Assembly: GCF_051020985.1 (NCBI RefSeq)
Contig: NW_027475141.1
Coordinates: forward strand, 496,001-560,000
Length of the DNA: 64,000 nt
Reading direction: 5' to 3'
Origin: Nomia melanderi
Taxonomy: Eukaryota > Arthropoda > Insecta > Hymenoptera > Halictidae
Shown here: positions 61,771 to 64,000 of the stretch, in pieces
Layout: each line of letters starts with the position of its first letter
How positions within the stretch are numbered: the first letter of the stretch is position 1
The notes under the pieces: model-generated
Told to the model about the DNA's origin: nothing
Databases searched by the model: none
What the model saw: the letters and a program-made list of their open reading frames with translations, nothing else
Program-made: the position numbers and the translations under genes

Positions 61771-62886
61771 ATTCATGCGCCAGGGCCTCCTACAGACAAT
61801 GCACTTTGATTTATTGCGCTATCTCTACTAGCACCCGAGATATCACCAGATATATATTGGATTTTTCCCTGACCCTGAATGCCCGGCCGCATGAGACGGT
61901 GGTTTTCTCGGCCCCTGGTGGTCCGAGGTTGTTCCCGCTGCACAGATTCATGCGCTGGGGCCTCCTGCAGACAATGCACTTTGGTTTATTGCGCTATCTC
62001 TAATAGCACCCGAGATATCACCAGATATATATTGGATTTTTCCCTGACCCTGAGTGCCCGGCCCCATGTGTCGGTGGTTTTCTCGGTCCCTGGTGGTCCG
62101 AGGTCGTTCCCTCTGCACAGATTCATGCGACAGGGCCTCCTGCAGACAATGCACTTTGGTTTATTGCGATATCTCTAATAGCACCCGAGATATCCCCAGA
62201 TATATATTGGATTTTCCCCTGACCCTGAGTGTCCGGCCCCATGAGTCGGTGGTTTTCTCGGACCCTGGTGGTCCGAGGGTGTTCCCGCTGCCCAGATTCA
62301 TGCGCCAGGTCCTCCTACAGACAATGCACCTTGATTTATTGCGCTATCTGTAATAGCACCCGAGATATCGCCAGATACATATTGGATTTTTCCCTGACCC
62401 TGAGCGTCCGGCCCCATGAGACCGTGGTTTTCTCGGCCCCTGGTGGTACGAGGTCGTTCCCGCTGCAAAGATTCATGCGCCAGGGCCCCCTGCATATAAT
62501 TCACTTTGGATTATTGCGCTATCTGTAATAGCACCCGAGAAAGCACCATATATATGCTGTATTTTTACATGACTTTGGGTGACGGATACCGAAAATCTGT
62601 AATTTTCTCGACCCCTGGTGGTGCGAGCTCGTTCTCGCTGGCCAGATTCATGCGCCAGGGCCTCCTACAGACAATGCACTTTGATTTATTGCGCTATCTC
62701 TACTAGCACCCGAGATATCACCAGATATATATTGGATTTTTCCCTGACCCTGAGTGCCCGGCCGCATGAGACGGTGGTTTTCTCGGCCCCTGGTGGTCCG
62801 AGGTCGTTCCCGCTGCACAGATTCATGCGCCAGGGCCTCCTGCAGACAATCCACTTTGGTTTATTGCGCTATCTCTAATAGCACCC

Positions 62887-63061
62887 GAGATATCACCAGA
62901 TATATATTGGATTTTTCCCTGACCCTGAGTGTCCGACCCCATGAGACGGTGGTTTTCTCGGCCCCTGGTGGTCCGAGGTCGTTCCCGCTGCACAGATTCA
63001 TGCGCCAGGGCCTCCTGCAGACAATCCACTTTGGTTTATTGCGCTATCTCTAATAGCACCC
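62887..63061 (+). repeat. Representative type A monomer (175 bp)
   Basis: Chosen as a clean reference unit; the start phase is arbitrary and set at GAGATATC. Landmarks in order: GATATC palindrome 62889-62894; TA-rich block 62899-62909; 'ccctgaccctgagtgtcc' segment from 62917; ATGAGACGG from 62941; a 21-nt imperfect inverted repeat, CTCGG...CCGAG, 62957-62977; GTTCCCGCTGCACAG from 62981; a CTGCAG site 63015-63020; TTTATTGCGCTATCT near 63034; the double stop TAATAG at 63051-63056. The downstream monomer begins at 63062. A 175-bp length (not divisible by 3) shifts the reading frame each copy. Confidence 0.93.
62957..62977. other. Periodic imperfect inverted repeat (CTCGG/CCGAG)
   Basis: In the reference monomer the 21-nt segment starts CTCGG and ends CCGAG. 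Outer five pairs match perfectly, the sixth position is a C/T mismatch, two further pairs (CC/GG) match, and a short loop remains. The same arms occur in most monomers of the window, so the element recurs about every 175 bp. It could form a hairpin or cruciform or be a protein-binding dyad; function is unknown. Confidence 0.6.
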
Positions 63062-63585
63062 GAGATATCACCAGATATATATTGGATTTTTCCCTGACCC
63101 TGAGTGCCCGGCCCCATGTGTCGGTGGTTTTCTCGGTCCCTGGTGGTCCGAGGTCGTTCCCGCTGCACAGATTCATGCGCCCGGGCCTCCTGCAGATTAT
63201 TCACTTTGGTTTATTGCGCTATCTCTAATAGCACCCGAGATATCACCAGATATATATTGGATTTTTCCCCGAACCTAACTGTCCGGCCCCATGAGACGGT
63301 GGTTTTCTCGGACCCTGGTGATCCGAGGTCGTTCCCGCTGCACAGATTCATGCGCCAGGGCCCCCTGCATATAATTCACTTTGGATTATTGCGCTATCTG
63401 TAATAGCACCCGAGAAAGCACCATATATATGCTGTATTTTTACATGACTTTGGGTGACGGATACCGAAAATCTGTAATTTTCTCGACCCCTGGTGGTCCG
63501 AGGTCGTTCTGCTGCACAGATTCATGCGCAAGGTTCTCCTACGGACAATGCACTTTGATTTATCGCGCTATCTGTAATAGAACCC

Positions 63586-64000
63586 GAGATATCACCAGAT
63601 ATATGCTGGATTTTTACATGACATTGGGTGACGGATACCGAAAATCTGTAATTTTTTCGGCCGCTGGTGGTCCGATGTCGTTCCTGCTGCACAGATTCAT
63701 GCGCCAGGGCCTCCTGCAGATAAATCACTTTTGATTATTGCGCCATCTCTAATAGCACCCAAGATATCACCAGATATATATTGGATTTTCCCTGACCCTG
63801 AGTGTCCGGCCCCATGAGACTGTGGTTTTCTCGGCCCCTGGTGGTCCGAGGTCGTTCCCGCTGCACAGATTCATGCGCCATTGCATCCTACGGACAATGC
63901 ACTTTGATTTATTGCGCTATCTCTAATAGCACCCGAGATATCACCGGATATATATTTGATTATTCCCTGACCCTGAGTCTCCAGCCCCATGAGACGGTGG
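63586..64000 (+). repeat. Array continues to window end
   Basis: A B monomer (63586-63760) is followed by a one-base-short 'ggattttccctgaccctg' A monomer and a final partial monomer ending 'ccatgagacggtgg'. The B monomer resembles those at 10591 and 15492, again linking domain IV to domain I. The array has no visible end on this side. Confidence 0.85.

Larger units (their letters stand above)
61771..63585 (+). repeat. Five-to-six-monomer local repeat (875-bp offset)
   Basis: Segments near 61750-62050 recur at +875 bp (62625-62925): 'gctcgttctcgctggccag', 'atctctactagcacc' and 'gcccggccgcatgag'. The B monomer at 62537-62711 ('ctgtatttttacatgac') recurs at 63412-63585, also +875 bp. In between the offset becomes 1,050 bp because monomer 62887-63061 duplicates its neighbour 62712-62886 (shared 'gacaatccactttgg'). 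Confidence 0.78.
273..63760 (+). repeat. Set of type B monomers (alternative internal segment)
   Basis: B monomers replace roughly the 50 bp between the TA block and TTTTCTCGG with a segment marked 'gctggatttttacatgac', 'ttgggtgacggataccga' and 'aaatctgtaatt'. Positions seen: 273-445, 971-1145, 1321-1493, 3595-3768, 5344-5516, 9891-10065, 10416-10590, 10591-10765, 11642-11816, 11817-11991, 13392-13566, 13742-13916, 14267-14441, 14617-14791, 14792-14966, 15492-15666, 16367-16541, 16892-17066, 17242-17416, then the 3,325-bp-shifted equivalents in the later HOR copies, 24416-24590, 41194-41368, 43640-43814, 46788-46962, 52740-52914, 55014-55188, 59737-59911, 61312-61486, 62537-62711, 63412-63585 and 63586-63760. 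Both flanks of the segment remain type A sequence. Confidence 0.88.
1..64000 (+). repeat. ~175-bp satellite array, head-to-tail, whole window
   Basis: The landmark GAGATATCACCAG recurs about every 175 bp from the first line to the last, always on the plus strand, with the other landmarks (CCCCATGAGACGG, CTCGGCCCCTGG, CACAGATTCATGCGCCAGGG, TTGCGCTATCT, TAATAGCACCC) in fixed order. I saw no inversion, unique spacer or inserted element. Most monomers are exactly 175 bp; 173- and 174-bp forms and one 178-bp form occur. Base composition by eye is balanced, with a TA-rich block and a CpG-containing GC-rich block per monomer. Nucleosome-scale length plus HOR organisation is typical of eukaryotic centromeric or pericentromeric satellites; a centromeric role is inference. 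The frequent ORFs are shadows of the repeat. Confidence 0.97.

Noticed and set aside
62899..62910. TATA-box promoter in 'gatatatattgg'.
   Set aside because: It occurs in essentially every monomer with no associated gene; TA-rich blocks are common in satellites. Satellite transcription is possible but not shown by the sequence.
62981..62999. CENP-B box-like sequence around 'gttcccgctgcacagattc'.
   Set aside because: I compared it on both strands with the essential pattern nTTCGnnnnAnnCGGGn as I remember it; the required bases do not line up. I saw no match in other monomers, but a motif scan would be decisive.
4..63734. Hundreds of 60-158 codon ORFs on both strands, with similar peptides such as HETVVFSAPGGPRSFPLHRF (plus) or HESVQRERPRTTRGRENHRL (minus).
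   Set aside because: They recur with the 175-bp period, shift frame each monomer because 175 is not a multiple of three, run on both strands at once, and change length by chance indels. No start context, codon bias or known domain is visible.
1..64000. CRISPR array, because of many regular direct repeats.
   Set aside because: The whole 175-bp period is repeated with no unique spacers, no short 25-40 bp repeats and no cas genes.
1..64000. Assigning the array to a named satellite, for example the ~174-bp frog centromere repeat.
   Set aside because: Only the length is similar from memory; I cannot compare sequences without a database, so no name is given.
1..64000. tRNA, rRNA, 5S or snRNA genes hidden in the tandem array.
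   Set aside because: I did not recognise A/B box pairs, cloverleaf structure or conserved rRNA segments in the monomer.

Overview
The whole 64 kb window is one uninterrupted tandem satellite array. A monomer of about 175 bp (173-178 bp) is repeated head to tail, always in the same orientation, from the first base to the last, about 365 copies. I see no protein-coding gene, RNA gene, transposon, CRISPR array, bacterial operon or unique spacer. The organism is almost certainly a eukaryote, and the setting is most likely centromeric or pericentromeric heterochromatin: a nucleosome-sized monomer, strict head-to-tail order and multi-monomer higher-order repeats (HORs) are typical of such loci. I cannot name the species. 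Several eukaryote groups have centromeric satellites near 175 bp (for example the roughly 174-bp frog centromere repeat of Xenopus), but I cannot match this sequence to any of them from memory.

Open reading frames of 60-158 codons occur on both strands, but they are by-products of the repeat. The monomer has no stop in some frames, carries a TAATAG double stop in others, and its length (175 = 3x58+1) rotates the frame at every copy. None is annotated as a gene.

Layout: (I) 1-24.6 kb, monomers mostly with 'gtccggcccc' and 'gtcgttcccgctg' and many copies of an alternative 'B' monomer with a different internal segment. This domain contains a 2.37-kb duplication (1.17-3.54 and 5.20-7.57 kb), a dimeric HOR (8.4-9.5 kb), a 7-monomer duplication (10.0-12.2 kb) and the most striking structure, a 19-monomer HOR of 3,325 bp in two full copies plus one truncated copy (14.05-23.47 kb). 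(II) 24.6-38.6 kb, monomers with 'gtcgatcccgctg', 'gtccgacccc', 'cactagata' and 'tttagtgcgc', no B monomers, a 2.3-kb duplication with an inserted monomer, and a 10-monomer HOR (1,747 bp). (III) 38.6-59.2 kb, monomers with 'gtccctcgtggtccgag' and 'gtccgatccc', sparse B and A/B hybrid monomers, a 12-monomer HOR (2,100 bp, two copies) and a 13-monomer HOR (2,274 bp, two copies). (IV) 59.2-64 kb, more heterogeneous monomers that again resemble domain I, with short local duplications.

There is no gene network to describe. The biology lies in the array's evolution: at least six HOR periods (2, 5, 7, 10, 12-13 and 19 monomers) lie side by side, with visible unequal-crossover junctions, monomer insertions and mosaic monomers that look like products of gene conversion.
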